Source of the DNA: Nocardia vaccinii NBRC 15922
GTDB lineage: Bacteria > Actinomycetota > Actinomycetes > Mycobacteriales > Mycobacteriaceae
Assembly (NCBI RefSeq): GCF_001613305.1
Contig: NZ_BDCC01000061.1
Coordinates: forward strand, 1 to 64,000
Reading direction: 5' to 3'
Length of the DNA: 64,000 bases
The position numbers were made by a program, and so were the translations under genes. The notes beneath the pieces were generated by a model. The model did no database searches and had not been told where the DNA came from. It saw only the letters and a list, made by a program, of their open reading frames with translations. Below, piece after piece: positions 32,037 to 40,950 of the stretch. Positions within the stretch are counted from its first letter, which is position 1. Every line of letters starts with the position of its first letter.

Positions 32037-33127
32037 TCACCACCCGCCGTCGCCTCGCCGATGGCCGCGAGATCCTCTACTTCGATCAGGACCCGGTGAA
32101 CCGCACCGCCACCGACACCCGCGAGCTGCCGCGGACCACCACCCATTCGCAGGCGCGATTCGATCCGCTGCTGGGCGAATGGGTGGTGCTCGCCTCGCAT
32201 CGCCAGAGCCGCACCTTCCTGCCTCCGGCGGATCTGTGTCCGCTGTGCCCGTCGACCCCGGACCGGGCCACCGAGATCCCCGAATCCGATTACGAGATAG
32301 TGGTTTTCGAGAATCGTTTCCCCGCACTGTCCACCGATCACGCCGAGTGGCCGGATGCTGTCGAGGGTTCGCCGCTCACCGCGCTGCGCGAGGGGTACGG
32401 ACGCTGTGAAGTGGTGTGCTTCACCAGCGTTCACGACTCCTCCTTCGATCGGCTGGACCCCGCACGCGCGCGCATGGTGGTCGACGTGTGGGCGCATCGC
32501 ACGGCCGAACTGGCCGAATCGGACGGCGTCGGCCAGGTGTTCTGCTTCGAGAATCACGGTGCGGAGATCGGGGTCACGCTGTCGCATCCGCACGGGCAGA
32601 TCTACGCCTACCCGTTCGTCACGCCGCGCGTGGCGAAGATCTCCGGCAACGTCGCGAAGTACCGGAAAGCACACGGCGGCAACCTGTTCGGCGAACTGAT
32701 CACCGCCGAGCGCAGCGCCGGACTGCGAGTGGTCGCGGCCAACGAGGAGTGGACCGCCTTCGTGCCGCCGTTCGCCCGCTGGCCCTATGAGGTGCAGCTG
32801 TATCCGCACCGCCGGGTGGCCGACATCCCCGACCTCGACGACGCCCAGCGCGAGGCGTTTGCCGTGCTGTACCTGGACGTGCTCGGCCGCTTCGCGCGCC
32901 GCTTCGACACCCCGATGCCGTACGTCGCCGCCTGGAATCAGGCCCCGACTCCGAGAACCGGTGTCCCCCGCGATGATTGGTGGCTGAACATGCAACTGTT
33001 CTCGATCCGCCGCGCCGCGGGCAAACTCAAGTATCTGGCCGGATCCGAGTCCGGTATGAACGTCTTCATCAGTGACACCACCCCCGAGACGGTCGCGGCC
33101 GAGTTGCGGGAGGTCGCCACATCGTGA
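32033..33127 (+). CDS. galT: Galactose-1-phosphate uridylyltransferase
   Basis: 364 residues. Exchanges UMP between UDP-glucose and galactose-1-phosphate (Leloir pathway). The HIT-like active site is LSHPHGQIYAYPFV with the nucleophilic histidine in HPH; DLCPLCPS is the structural zinc pair CxxC and FENRFPAL and FENHG are family motifs. GTG 32033 overlaps the upstream ORF. Overlaps galK by four bases. No galE homologue was identified next to it. Confidence 0.95.
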   Translation: MITTRRRLADGREILYFDQDPVNRTATDTRELPRTTTHSQARFDPLLGEWVVLASHRQSRTFLPPADLCPLCPSTPDRATEIPESDYEIVVFENRFPALSTDHAEWPDAVEGSPLTALREGYGRCEVVCFTSVHDSSFDRLDPARARMVVDVWAHRTAELAESDGVGQVFCFENHGAEIGVTLSHPHGQIYAYPFVTPRVAKISGNVAKYRKAHGGNLFGELITAERSAGLRVVAANEEWTAFVPPFARWPYEVQLYPHRRVADIPDLDDAQREAFAVLYLDVLGRFARRFDTPMPYVAAWNQAPTPRTGVPRDDWWLNMQLFSIRRAAGKLKYLAGSESGMNVFISDTTPETVAAELREVATS

Positions 33128-34230
33128 GTGCCGTGGAGCGCGGTGTCTGGGTCGCTCCCGGGCGCGTCAACATCATCGGCGAGCACACCGATTACAACGA
33201 TGGCTATGCGCTGCCGATCGCGCTGCCGCATGTGGTGCGGTGTACCGCGAAGGCCGAATACGATGCGCGGGTGACGGTTTCGTCGCGTCAGCATTCCGGG
33301 GAGATGATCGGCGAGCCGATCGCCGGGCTCGCGGATTCGAGCGTGACGGGCTGGGCGCGTTATCCCCTCGGCGTCGTCCACGAGTACGTCCGGCGCGGAT
33401 ATCCGATTCCGGGCGTGCGGCTCGAACTCGACGGCGCGGTACCGGTCGGTGCGGGCCTGTCCTCTTCGGCGGCGGTGGAGTGTGCGGTGGCGATCGCGCT
33501 GCGCGATCTGTTCGATCTGCCGATCACCGATGCCGAGTTGATCGATATCGGCCGGGCCGCGGAGAACTCGTACGTCGGCGCGGCCACCGGCACCCTCGAT
33601 CAGTCCGCGTCGGTGTTGTGCACGGCCGGGCACGCGCTGTTCCTGGACTTCGGCCGCGGCGAGCACGACCAGGTGCCGTTCGACCTGGCCGCGGCCGGTC
33701 TGGCGCTGCTGGTCGCGGACACCAACACCCCGCATCAGCACGCCGGTGGCGGCTACGCCCAGCGCCGCCGGGAATGCGAGGAGGCCGCGGCCGCGCTCGG
33801 GGTGCGCTCGTTGCGCGAGATCACCGATATCGCCGACGTCGAGCGGATCACCGCGGACGCGCCGCGGCGCCGGGCCCGGCACATCGTCTCGGAGAACGCC
33901 CGGGTGCTCGAGGTGGTGCGGATGCTGCACAGCGGCCGTGATCCGCGCGAGATCGGACCGATCCTGACCGCCGGACACGCCTCGCTGCGGGACGATTTCG
34001 AGATCTCCACACCGCAACTGGACGCCGCGGTCGAGGCGGCGCTGGTGGCGGGTGCGCACGGCGCGCGCATGGTCGGCGGCGGATTCGGCGGCAGCATCAT
34101 CGCCCTGGTCGACACCGACCGGCTCGACGCGACGGTGGCCGGTATCGAAACCCGTTTCCGCAAGGAGGATTTCGCGCGGCCGCGCACCTTCGTCGCGGTG
34201 CCCTCGGACGGTGCGCGCCGGGAATCGTGA
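33124..34230 (+). CDS. galK: Galactokinase
   Basis: 368 residues, GHMP kinase. GRVNIIGEHTDYNDGYALP is the galactokinase signature, VPVGAGLSSSAAVECA the ATP-binding GHMP loop, and GTLDQSASV holds the catalytic Asp; VGGGFGGSIIALV is motif 3. Phosphorylates galactose for GalT. GTG 33124 overlaps galT (GTGA). A GC hairpin follows. Confidence 0.95.
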   Translation: MSAVERGVWVAPGRVNIIGEHTDYNDGYALPIALPHVVRCTAKAEYDARVTVSSRQHSGEMIGEPIAGLADSSVTGWARYPLGVVHEYVRRGYPIPGVRLELDGAVPVGAGLSSSAAVECAVAIALRDLFDLPITDAELIDIGRAAENSYVGAATGTLDQSASVLCTAGHALFLDFGRGEHDQVPFDLAAAGLALLVADTNTPHQHAGGGYAQRRRECEEAAAALGVRSLREITDIADVERITADAPRRRARHIVSENARVLEVVRMLHSGRDPREIGPILTAGHASLRDDFEISTPQLDAAVEAALVAGAHGARMVGGGFGGSIIALVDTDRLDATVAGIETRFRKEDFARPRTFVAVPSDGARRES

Positions 34231-34236
34231 GGACCC

Positions 34237-34258
34237 GGCCGGGCGATGACGCCCGGCC
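34237..34258 (+). terminator. Hairpin after galK
   Basis: GGCCGGGCG and CGCCCGGCC form a perfect 9-bp stem with an ATGA loop, 6 nt after the galK stop; no U-tract. Confidence 0.65.
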
Positions 34259-34309
34259 ATTACCTCCGAGGTCATCGACGCATGGCCCAGGGTCCGGCAG
34301 GCTCACGGC

Positions 34310-34711
34310 ATGATCGATACCGAGGGAACCCAGCTGTTCCACACGACCATGCCGTTCACCGAGAAACTCGGCGTCGAGGTGCTCGAACACGGACGCGAGG
34401 TCGTGCGCAGCCGCCTGGCCTGGCAGGAAGATCTGTGCACGCTGGGCGGGGTGCTGCACGGGGGCGTGCTGATGTCCCTGGCCGATGCCACCGCGGCGGT
34501 GTCCGCGTTCCTGAATCTGCCGGAGGGCGCGCAGGGCACGACGACGGTGGAATCGAAGACGAACTTCGTGCGCGCGATCCGATCCGGCTACGCGGTGGCG
34601 ACCGCGCGCCCGCTGCACGCCGGACGTCGCTTCATCGTCGTGGAGACCGAAATCCATGACGATGCAGGCGCACTCGTCGGCAAGACCACTCAGACCCAGG
34701 CCGTGCTCTAA
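34310..34711 (+). CDS. Hotdog-fold thioesterase (PaaI/YbgC-like)
   Basis: 133 residues. The hotdog signature is GGVLHGGVLMSLADATAAV (about residues 45-63) with the catalytic Asp, followed by TTVESKTNFVRAI. Hydrolyses acyl-CoA or aryl-CoA thioesters. Its stop region overlaps the convergent MarR gene by 4 bp. Substrate unknown. Confidence 0.87.
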   Translation: MIDTEGTQLFHTTMPFTEKLGVEVLEHGREVVRSRLAWQEDLCTLGGVLHGGVLMSLADATAAVSAFLNLPEGAQGTTTVESKTNFVRAIRSGYAVATARPLHAGRRFIVVETEIHDDAGALVGKTTQTQAVL

Positions 34712-35238
34712 TCCCTCCGCTGCGGCGGAGCGCCCCGGTCCCCCTCCCCCGCGGCGATTTCATCCACCCACGCCTGCAGACCGGCGATGAAGCCGTGCTG
34801 TTCCTCGGGCGTGAGCCGACTCATCGCGCGGAACAATCCCACACTGCGCCGGGCGAGGAATTCCTCGAAGGCCGCGCGGTACTCCGGCGCGGCCGACAGA
34901 AGGGTGCGGCGATGATCGGCCGGATCGTTCCGCCGCTGTAGCAGTCCGGCGCGGGTGAGCTCCCCGCTGAGCTGGCTGGCGTTGGTGAGCCCGAGGCCCA
35001 ACTGCCGGGCCACCTCGGTCACACTCGCCGGCCCCGAGGACACCACGAAGCCCAGTACCGCGCCGTGCCGAGGCCCCAGTCCCGCCTGCTCGAACACCTT
35101 CAAGATCACCGGGGGCATATCGTTCCGGGCGCGCCGGAGATAGGCGGAGACCATGGGCACGAGCATCGTCAGCCGACGTCGTTGCTCCGCGCTCACCCTC
35201 GATGTCACATCCGCGCTCTCCGCCGATGCCTCTTCCAC
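34708..35238 (-). CDS. MarR-family transcriptional regulator
   Basis: 176 residues. Winged helix: ASVTEVARQLGLGLTNASQL, then LTRAGLLQRRNDPADHRRTLLSAAPEYR, the MarR wing. GTG 35238 was chosen for GGGAGG five bases upstream; the open frame extends much further but crosses the operators. Divergent from the methyltransferase/multicopper oxidase operon and separated from it by tandem palindromes. Confidence 0.87.
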   Translation of the reverse strand: MEEASAESADVTSRVSAEQRRRLTMLVPMVSAYLRRARNDMPPVILKVFEQAGLGPRHGAVLGFVVSSGPASVTEVARQLGLGLTNASQLSGELTRAGLLQRRNDPADHRRTLLSAAPEYRAAFEEFLARRSVGLFRAMSRLTPEEQHGFIAGLQAWVDEIAAGEGDRGAPPQRRD

Positions 35239-35275
35239 TGCGCCTCCCGGTCCCTCTTGACAGCACCAGCATACA

Positions 35276-35310
35276 AGTTCAGACTTCTGAACTGTTCGGA
35301 AATCTGAACT
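35276..35310. promoter_or_regulatory. Tandem MarR operators
   Basis: AGTTCAGA-CT-TCTGAACT (35276-35293) is a perfect palindrome; 10 bp on, GTTCGGA-AA-TCTGAAC (35294-35309) is a second copy with one mismatch between arms. They lie 37 bp from the MarR start and 16 bp from the methyltransferase start. Confidence 0.75.
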
Positions 35311-35325
35311 ATCAAGGGGATCATC

Positions 35326-35970
35326 GTGACCACACCGTCCACCGACCCGGCCGAATACTTCGAGGCCTTGTACCGGACTCAACCAGCCGACGGAGCCGAC
35401 ATCCGGGCCGCCGGATGGGATATCGGCCGGGCTCAGCCGCTGGTCGAGGAATTGGAAAGCACGGGCGCGTTCGGCCCGCGCGTGCTGGATGCCGGGTGCG
35501 GCACCGGCGAGAACGTGCTGTACCTGACCAGGTGCGGACATCGGGTGACCGGTATCGACGGCGCATCGGCGGCCATCGAGCACGCCCGGGCCAAGGCCGC
35601 GCGCCGCGGGATCGACGCCGAGTTCGCCGTCGCCGATGCCTGCGAATTGTCCGGCTACGACGGGCAATTCGACAGCGTCCTCGATTCCGGGCTGTTCCAC
35701 ACCTTCAGCGACGCGGATCGAGTCCGCTATGTCGCAGCGCTGCATCGGGTTTCGGTGCCGGGCGCACTCGTGCACATTCTGGCGGTCAGTTCGGCGGCCG
35801 AGCCGGGCCCCGGGCCGCGACGGATCACCGAGGCCGAACTGCGGGAGAGTTTCGCGACGGGCTGGACCGTCGAGGAATTGCGGCCCGCCACGATGCTGGG
35901 CAAGCTCCCCGGCGCCGAGGTCCGAACCTCGGTTCCCGCATGGCTTTTCAGCGCACGGCGGCAGGGGTGA
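35326..35970 (+). CDS. Class I SAM-dependent methyltransferase
   Basis: 214 residues. Motif I is VLDAGCGTGENVLYL, with GIDGASAAIEHARAKA (motif II acidic residue) and FDSVLDSGLFHTF; fold of the thiopurine/small-molecule methyltransferase type. GTG 35326 has AAGGGG upstream. First gene of a three-gene overlapping operon with a membrane protein and a multicopper oxidase, under MarR. Substrate unknown; a small molecule or lipid fits better than DNA. Confidence 0.87.
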   Translation: MTTPSTDPAEYFEALYRTQPADGADIRAAGWDIGRAQPLVEELESTGAFGPRVLDAGCGTGENVLYLTRCGHRVTGIDGASAAIEHARAKAARRGIDAEFAVADACELSGYDGQFDSVLDSGLFHTFSDADRVRYVAALHRVSVPGALVHILAVSSAAEPGPGPRRITEAELRESFATGWTVEELRPATMLGKLPGAEVRTSVPAWLFSARRQG

Positions 35971-36359
35971 CGCCGCGGGGGTGGCAGCGGCTGCTACGTG
36001 CGATCACGACCCTGGTCACCCTGGACGGCTTCGCTCAGGCGATGTTCGCGGGGCGTCTGATGGCCGGGAGCTACGACGGGCTGGACGCGCATTCGCTCAA
36101 CGGTCCGATCATGGCGGCCGGAATGCTGCTCATGACACTGTGTTTCGCCGCGGCATGGAGATCCGGGCAGGCCGCGGGACGCAGCGCGCTCCAGTGTGCG
36201 GCGATGACCGTCGGTACGGGAGTCGAGATCGGGCTGGGGCATCGGGAGATCCTGGCGGTGCATGTTCCGCTCGGCGTCGCACTCGTCGCGGGACTGGCCG
36301 CGGTGACGGTCCGGGTTTGGATGAAGCCCACGATCACAGCCGAGGTCGCGGCGCGATGA
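35967..36359 (+). CDS. Small membrane protein of unknown function
   Basis: About 130 residues with four hydrophobic segments (around TTLVTLDGFAQAMFAGRL, GPIMAAGMLLMTLCFAAAW, QCAAMTVGTGVEIGLG and VPLGVALVAGLAAVTV). GTG 35967 overlaps the methyltransferase stop (GTGA); ATG 35940 is an alternative. Its stop overlaps the oxidase ATG. The conserved position next to a multicopper oxidase suggests an accessory or electron-transfer role, but no haem-binding pattern is clear. Confidence 0.72.
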   Translation: MTPRGWQRLLRAITTLVTLDGFAQAMFAGRLMAGSYDGLDAHSLNGPIMAAGMLLMTLCFAAAWRSGQAAGRSALQCAAMTVGTGVEIGLGHREILAVHVPLGVALVAGLAAVTVRVWMKPTITAEVAAR

Positions 36360-37915
36360 ATGCTGTTCTGTCGCGTCGTTCCCTGTTCCGGATCGCGGCC
36401 GCGGTCGGCGTCGCCGGGGCGGCCGGGGCCTGGCAATTGTCCGCCGACACCCCGGCCGACCGCTTGCACCTGTCCAGCTCGGCCCGTTTGCCCGAGCCGT
36501 TCACGCTGCCGTTGCGGGTACTGCGAGCGCTCACCCCGATCCGCCGTGATGCGACCACCGACTACCACCGGATCGTTCAGCGGCGCGCGAACGCCGTCAT
36601 CCTGCCGGGCTATTCGACCCCCATCTGGGGATACGACGGCACCTTTCCAGGGCCGCTGCTGGTGTCCTCGCGCAGTCGCCGCACGGTGGTCTCGCATCGC
36701 AACGAACTGCCCGTCCCGGTGGTGGTCCATCTGCACGGCGGGCATGTGCCCGAGGCATCGGACGGATATCCGACCGATCTGCTGCTACCGGTCGATACGA
36801 CGAGCGCACATGACCGGATGATGAACGCGGATCCTCTGGCGCACACCATGATCGGTGAGCGCGACTACATCTATCCGGCCGGGCAGCCCGCCGCGACGCT
36901 CTGGTACCACGACCATCGGATGGATTTCACCGGAGCGTCGGTCTGGCGCGGGCTGGCCGGGGTGCACCTGGTCGTCGACGAGGCCGAGCGGCGGCTGGGA
37001 CTCCCCTCGGGCGAACGGGATCTGCCGTTGCTGATCACCGATCGAGCATTCGATGCGACCGGGGCCTTCCGCTACCCGGCGATAGACCCCACGGCCCTGC
37101 ACACGCCCGGAGTGACCGGGAAATTCGGCCGCGGCGTCCTGGGTGATGTCATTCTGGTGAACGGTGTGCCGTGGCCGGTGCACCGGGTGGGCACGGCCCG
37201 GTACAGGCTGCGGCTGATCAACGGATCCAATGCCCGTGTCTACCGACTGCGGGTCGAAATGCCTCGCGGTGACGGGTATTTCGTGCAGATCGGCTCCGAC
37301 GGCGGGCTGCTGGATCGTCCGCAGCGAGTGGCCGCGCTGACGATCGCACCCGGCGAACGATACGAGGTGATCCTGGACCTGTCCGGATGCGCGGTCGGTG
37401 ACCGGGTGACGATTCACAACGATCTCGGCGACGGAATCACCACGCGCGTCATGCGTTTCGAGGTCACCGAGCAAATCGCGGACACCTCGACTGTTCCCGA
37501 TCGATTGAACGAGATCACGCCACCGGACCGGCGAGCGGCGGTCACCACCCGCCGATTCGATTTCCGCCGTGGGGATTCCGGATCGATGAGCGGCTGGCTG
37601 ATCAACGGACACCCCTACGATCCGCGCGAGCCGATCGCCCGGCCGCGTCTCGGGGACCTGGAGATCTGGCAACTGTCCACCGATCTGGATCATCCGATTC
37701 ACCTGCACCTCGAGCAGTTCCAGGTGCTCTCGCGCAATGGCGGGCCACCCCTGGCCACCGACGCGGGCTGGAAGGACACCGTCTATCTGGGCGCGAGCGA
37801 ACTCGCCGAGATCGCCGTTCGGTTCACCGACTACCCGGGCCGGTACGTGCTGCACTGCCACAATCTCGAACACGAGGACATGGCGATGATGGCCACGTTC
37901 ACCACGCGAACCTGA
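36356..37915 (+). CDS. Multicopper oxidase (CotA/bilirubin oxidase-like), Tat-exported
   Basis: 519 residues. N-terminal LSRRSLFRIAAAVGVAGAAG is a Tat signal. Three cupredoxin domains; copper motifs in order are HLHGGHVP (about 123-130), WYHDHR, HPIHLHLEQF and HCHNLEHEDMAMM, supplying the type 1 Cys (HCH) and type 2/3 histidines. Oxidises phenols, bilirubin-like pigments or metals with O2 outside the membrane. ATG 36356 overlaps the preceding stop (ATGA). Its context with methyltransferase, epimerase and glycosyltransferases suggests oxidation of a secreted product. Confidence 0.92.
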   Translation: MNAVLSRRSLFRIAAAVGVAGAAGAWQLSADTPADRLHLSSSARLPEPFTLPLRVLRALTPIRRDATTDYHRIVQRRANAVILPGYSTPIWGYDGTFPGPLLVSSRSRRTVVSHRNELPVPVVVHLHGGHVPEASDGYPTDLLLPVDTTSAHDRMMNADPLAHTMIGERDYIYPAGQPAATLWYHDHRMDFTGASVWRGLAGVHLVVDEAERRLGLPSGERDLPLLITDRAFDATGAFRYPAIDPTALHTPGVTGKFGRGVLGDVILVNGVPWPVHRVGTARYRLRLINGSNARVYRLRVEMPRGDGYFVQIGSDGGLLDRPQRVAALTIAPGERYEVILDLSGCAVGDRVTIHNDLGDGITTRVMRFEVTEQIADTSTVPDRLNEITPPDRRAAVTTRRFDFRRGDSGSMSGWLINGHPYDPREPIARPRLGDLEIWQLSTDLDHPIHLHLEQFQVLSRNGGPPLATDAGWKDTVYLGASELAEIAVRFTDYPGRYVLHCHNLEHEDMAMMATFTTRT

Positions 37916-38135
37916 AGGCGGCACCGGCGATGACGCCTACCGGCCGCGCCGTCACATCCCGATACCGGCCGGTGGACGCGGCGGCGACCTCCCCGCCCGA
38001 TCCGGCAGTCCGGCAGTCCGGCAGTCCAGAGCTTGTGACGAATTCCTTACGAGCGGCGTGGTCACCCGCCTGCGGGGCGTCGCGGGGGCCAGGATCGGTG
38101 GATGACCTCCACACGACCGAACCCGGCATGAGGCG

Positions 38136-39197
38136 ATGCGGGTACTGCTCACCGGCGCGGCCGGTTTCATCGGATCCCATATTCGCCAGGCACTCACCGC
38201 CGCAGGTGACGAGGTGGTGGCCGCCGATCTCATGCTGGCCGCCGCACACGGCGCCGACGCGGCTCCGCCGGACGGCGTGCACCGGGTCGACGTACGCGAT
38301 CCCGACACGCTGACGCCGCTGCTGCGCGGTATCGACGCGGTATGTCATCAGGCCGCCGTGGTGGGTGCGGGCGTCAGCGCCGCCGACGCGCCGGCCTATG
38401 CCAGTCACAACGATCTCGGCACCGCGGTCCTGCTGGCCGCGATGGCCGAGACCGGGGTGCCGCATCTGGTGCTCGCCTCCTCGATGGTCGTCTACGGCGA
38501 GGGGCGATATCACACCGCCGACGGGACGCCGGCAGTTCCGCCGCCGCGTCGGCGCGCCGATCTGGATGGCGGACGCTTCGACCACCTGGACGCGCTGACC
38601 GGAGAACCGTTGCGCTGGAGCGCGATCGACGAGGACAGCCCGCTGTGCCCGCGCAGCCTGTACGCGGCCAGCAAAGTGGCGCAGGAGAATTACGCGAGCG
38701 CCTGGTCCGCGGCGACCGGCGGTATGGTCACCGCGCTGCGGTACCACAACGTCTACGGCGACGATATGCCCAGGGACACACCATATTCAGGAGTCGCGGC
38801 AATTTTCCGCTCGGCACTCGAGGCGGGTGAGGCACCACGGGTCTTCGAAGACGGCGCGCAGATGCGCGATTTCGTGCACGTCCGCGATATCGCCGCCGCC
38901 AACCTCGCCGCTCTGCACCGCCCACTCCCCGGCTTCGTCCCGCTGAACATCGCCTCGGGCACCCCCATCAGCATCCGGGAGGTCGCCGACCTGCTCGCTC
39001 GCGCCCACAACGGCAAACCCCCCGCCGTCACCGGCGAATATCGCCCCGGCGACGTCCGCCACATCGTAGCCGGCCCCGGAAAAGCCCACGCCCTACTCGA
39101 TTTCACCGCCACCATCTCCCCCACCGACGGCCTCACCGATTTCGCCACCGCTCCGCTGCGCCCCGCCTCCGGCGCGGGCGCCCCCGAATGGCGCTGA
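38136..39197 (+). CDS. NAD-dependent sugar epimerase/dehydratase (SDR)
   Basis: 353 residues, extended SDR. GAAGFIGSH binds NAD, DVRDPDTL the adenine ring, ASSMVVYGEG carries the active-site Ser and LYAASKVAQENY the Tyr-x3-Lys pair. The C-terminal part binds a nucleotide sugar. It resembles UDP-glucose epimerase-like proteins but the exact sugar cannot be read. Ends 20 bp from the convergent histidine kinase. The 220-bp gap before it has a 9-bp tandem repeat (GGCAGTCCG-type, about 38003-38028). Probably supplies a sugar for the GT genes downstream. Confidence 0.87.
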   Translation: MRVLLTGAAGFIGSHIRQALTAAGDEVVAADLMLAAAHGADAAPPDGVHRVDVRDPDTLTPLLRGIDAVCHQAAVVGAGVSAADAPAYASHNDLGTAVLLAAMAETGVPHLVLASSMVVYGEGRYHTADGTPAVPPPRRRADLDGGRFDHLDALTGEPLRWSAIDEDSPLCPRSLYAASKVAQENYASAWSAATGGMVTALRYHNVYGDDMPRDTPYSGVAAIFRSALEAGEAPRVFEDGAQMRDFVHVRDIAAANLAALHRPLPGFVPLNIASGTPISIREVADLLARAHNGKPPAVTGEYRPGDVRHIVAGPGKAHALLDFTATISPTDGLTDFATAPLRPASGAGAPEWR

Positions 39198-39216
39198 AAA
39201 GTCCGGCGCCGCACAC

Positions 39217-40251
39217 CTAACGACCCGCTGAAACATCGGGGAGGCGGGCAGGCAGGCGGATTTCGAAGCGGCAGCCCACTTCCTGGTTGTGGGCGCTGAT
39301 TTCGCCGTGGTGGGCATGGATGAGACCCGAGGCGATGGCCAGGCCCATACCGCTGTTGCTGCCGATGTCGGTGGCGGAGCGGGCGGAGCTGCCGCGGTAG
39401 GCGACCTCGAAGATGCGGGGCAGATCCTCCGGGGCGATGCCGGGGCCGGTGTCGACGACATGGGCCCAGGCCTGGCCGTCGTCGATGCCGGAGCAGATGT
39501 CGATGCGGCCGCCGGGCGGGGTGTGCTCGATCGCGTTGGCGACCAGGTTGGTCAGCACCCTGGTCAGGGCGCGATCGCTGGCGTTCACGATGATCTCCGA
39601 ATCCGGTTGCCGCGCACGCAGGCTCACTCCGGCGCGGGTGGCGGTGGGCTGATTGGCGGCGGCGACCTCGTCGACGAGCTCGCGCAGATCCACCGGCTCG
39701 AGTTGCAGGCGCAGCGCGCCGGAGTTGATCTTCGACATCTCGAACAGGTCGTCCACCATCGCCGAGAGCCGATTGGTCTCCAACACAATGCGATTCGCGT
39801 AGCGCTCGACGGTCTCGGGTTGATCGATCACACCGTCGACCAGCGCCTCGCCCATCGCTCGAATACCGGCCAGCGGCGTCCGCAGGTCGTGACTCACCCA
39901 CGCCACCAGTTCACGCCGGGAGCGTTCGGCGGCGCGTTCCTGCTCGCGCATCTGCCGCTCCCACACCGTCTTCCGGGCCTGGGCCCGGCCGAGTACCACG
40001 GCCGCCGGCACCGCGACGATCGTGACCACCGCCAGGACCACCAGGATGCGGCGCAGTTCGTCGGTGAACATCATCCCGCTGACCGCGACCACCCCGGCCA
40101 ATGTCGCCACCGTCGGAATCAGCACCAGCAGAACCATGCTGCTGGTGAGGCTGCGATTGTGGGTCAGCCGCATGGCGAGCGCGCCCAGCGCGGTCACCGG
40201 CAGCGATCCGGCCAGGGCGTATCCGATCAGCCCGAGCATATCGGTGGGCAT
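39217..40251 (-). CDS. Two-component sensor histidine kinase
   Basis: 344 residues. Two or three N-terminal membrane helices (about 8-28, 37-60, 68-88) without a large external domain, a linker helix, HisKA with phosphorylated His121 (AWVSHDLRTPLAGI) and HATPase_c (LTNLVANAIEHT, DTGPGIAPEDLPRIFE, SGMGLAIASGLIHAHHG). The ATG overlaps the regulator stop by one base (TGATG), so the two are a pair. The small sensor part suggests intramembrane sensing. Last gene of the 42582-39217 operon. Confidence 0.92.
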   Translation of the reverse strand: MPTDMLGLIGYALAGSLPVTALGALAMRLTHNRSLTSSMVLLVLIPTVATLAGVVAVSGMMFTDELRRILVVLAVVTIVAVPAAVVLGRAQARKTVWERQMREQERAAERSRRELVAWVSHDLRTPLAGIRAMGEALVDGVIDQPETVERYANRIVLETNRLSAMVDDLFEMSKINSGALRLQLEPVDLRELVDEVAAANQPTATRAGVSLRARQPDSEIIVNASDRALTRVLTNLVANAIEHTPPGGRIDICSGIDDGQAWAHVVDTGPGIAPEDLPRIFEVAYRGSSARSATDIGSNSGMGLAIASGLIHAHHGEISAHNQEVGCRFEIRLPARLPDVSAGR

Positions 40252-40946
40252 CAGCGATCTCCGTCCTCGTCCCCGGGGCGGCCCCATGCGTATCCGCGAC
40301 CCCAGACGGTCTCGATGCGATGTGCGGCACCGAGTTTCGCGCGCAGACGTTTGATGTGCACGGTGACCGTGGACTGATCGCCGAAGGTCCAGCCCCACAC
40401 CTGTTCGAGCAGATCCGACCGGCCGAACACCTGCTGCGGATGTGCCAGCAGGAAGGCCAGCAGATCGAATTCGCGGGCGGTCAGATCCACCCGGCGGCCC
40501 TCGATCAGCACCGCCTGCGCATCCGGTCGCAATTCGATCGCGCCGCTGCGCAGGATCGGCTGCTCGGCCGGAGGCGGGGTCCGCTGAGCGCGCCGCAGGA
40601 CCGAGGCCACCCGCAGGGCCAATTCCCTTGGGCTGAACGGCTTCACGATGTAGTCGTCCGCACCGGACTGTAGTCCCAGGACGCGGTCCTCCTCCTCGCC
40701 GAGTGCGGTCAGCAGGATGATCGGGGTATCGGGATGGGGTCCGGCGCGCACCGCACGGCACAGCTCGATACCATCCGGCGGCGGCATCATCACGTCCAGG
40801 ACGGCCAGTGCGATCTCGTTGCGCGCCAGCACTTCCGCGGTCGCCGGACCGTCGGCGGTCTCCACCACCGTGAATCCGTCCCGTTCCAGATAGCGGCGCA
40901 CCACCTCCCGGACCACGCCGTCGTCATCGGCCACCAGAATGCGCAT
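40251..40946 (-). CDS. OmpR-family response regulator
   Basis: 231 residues. Receiver domain with acidic pocket DDD (7-9), phospho-acceptor Asp51 (LAVLDVMMPPPDG) and Lys in VKPFSPREL; winged-helix domain from about 130 (EFDLLAFLLAHPQQVFGRSDLLEQVWG, TVTVHIKRLRAKLG). Cognate partner of the kinase. Starts 4 nt after the glycosyltransferase-like gene and lies between it and the kinase, so the cluster probably controls itself or its neighbours. Confidence 0.94.
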   Translation of the reverse strand: MRILVADDDGVVREVVRRYLERDGFTVVETADGPATAEVLARNEIALAVLDVMMPPPDGIELCRAVRAGPHPDTPIILLTALGEEEDRVLGLQSGADDYIVKPFSPRELALRVASVLRRAQRTPPPAEQPILRSGAIELRPDAQAVLIEGRRVDLTAREFDLLAFLLAHPQQVFGRSDLLEQVWGWTFGDQSTVTVHIKRLRAKLGAAHRIETVWGRGYAWGRPGDEDGDR

Positions 40947-40950
40947 CGAA

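Noticed and set aside
37980..38040. Short tandem repeat (GGCAGTCCG-type) as an att site or mobile-element end
   Set aside because: Only three 9-bp copies, no integrase, tRNA or matching partner in the window.
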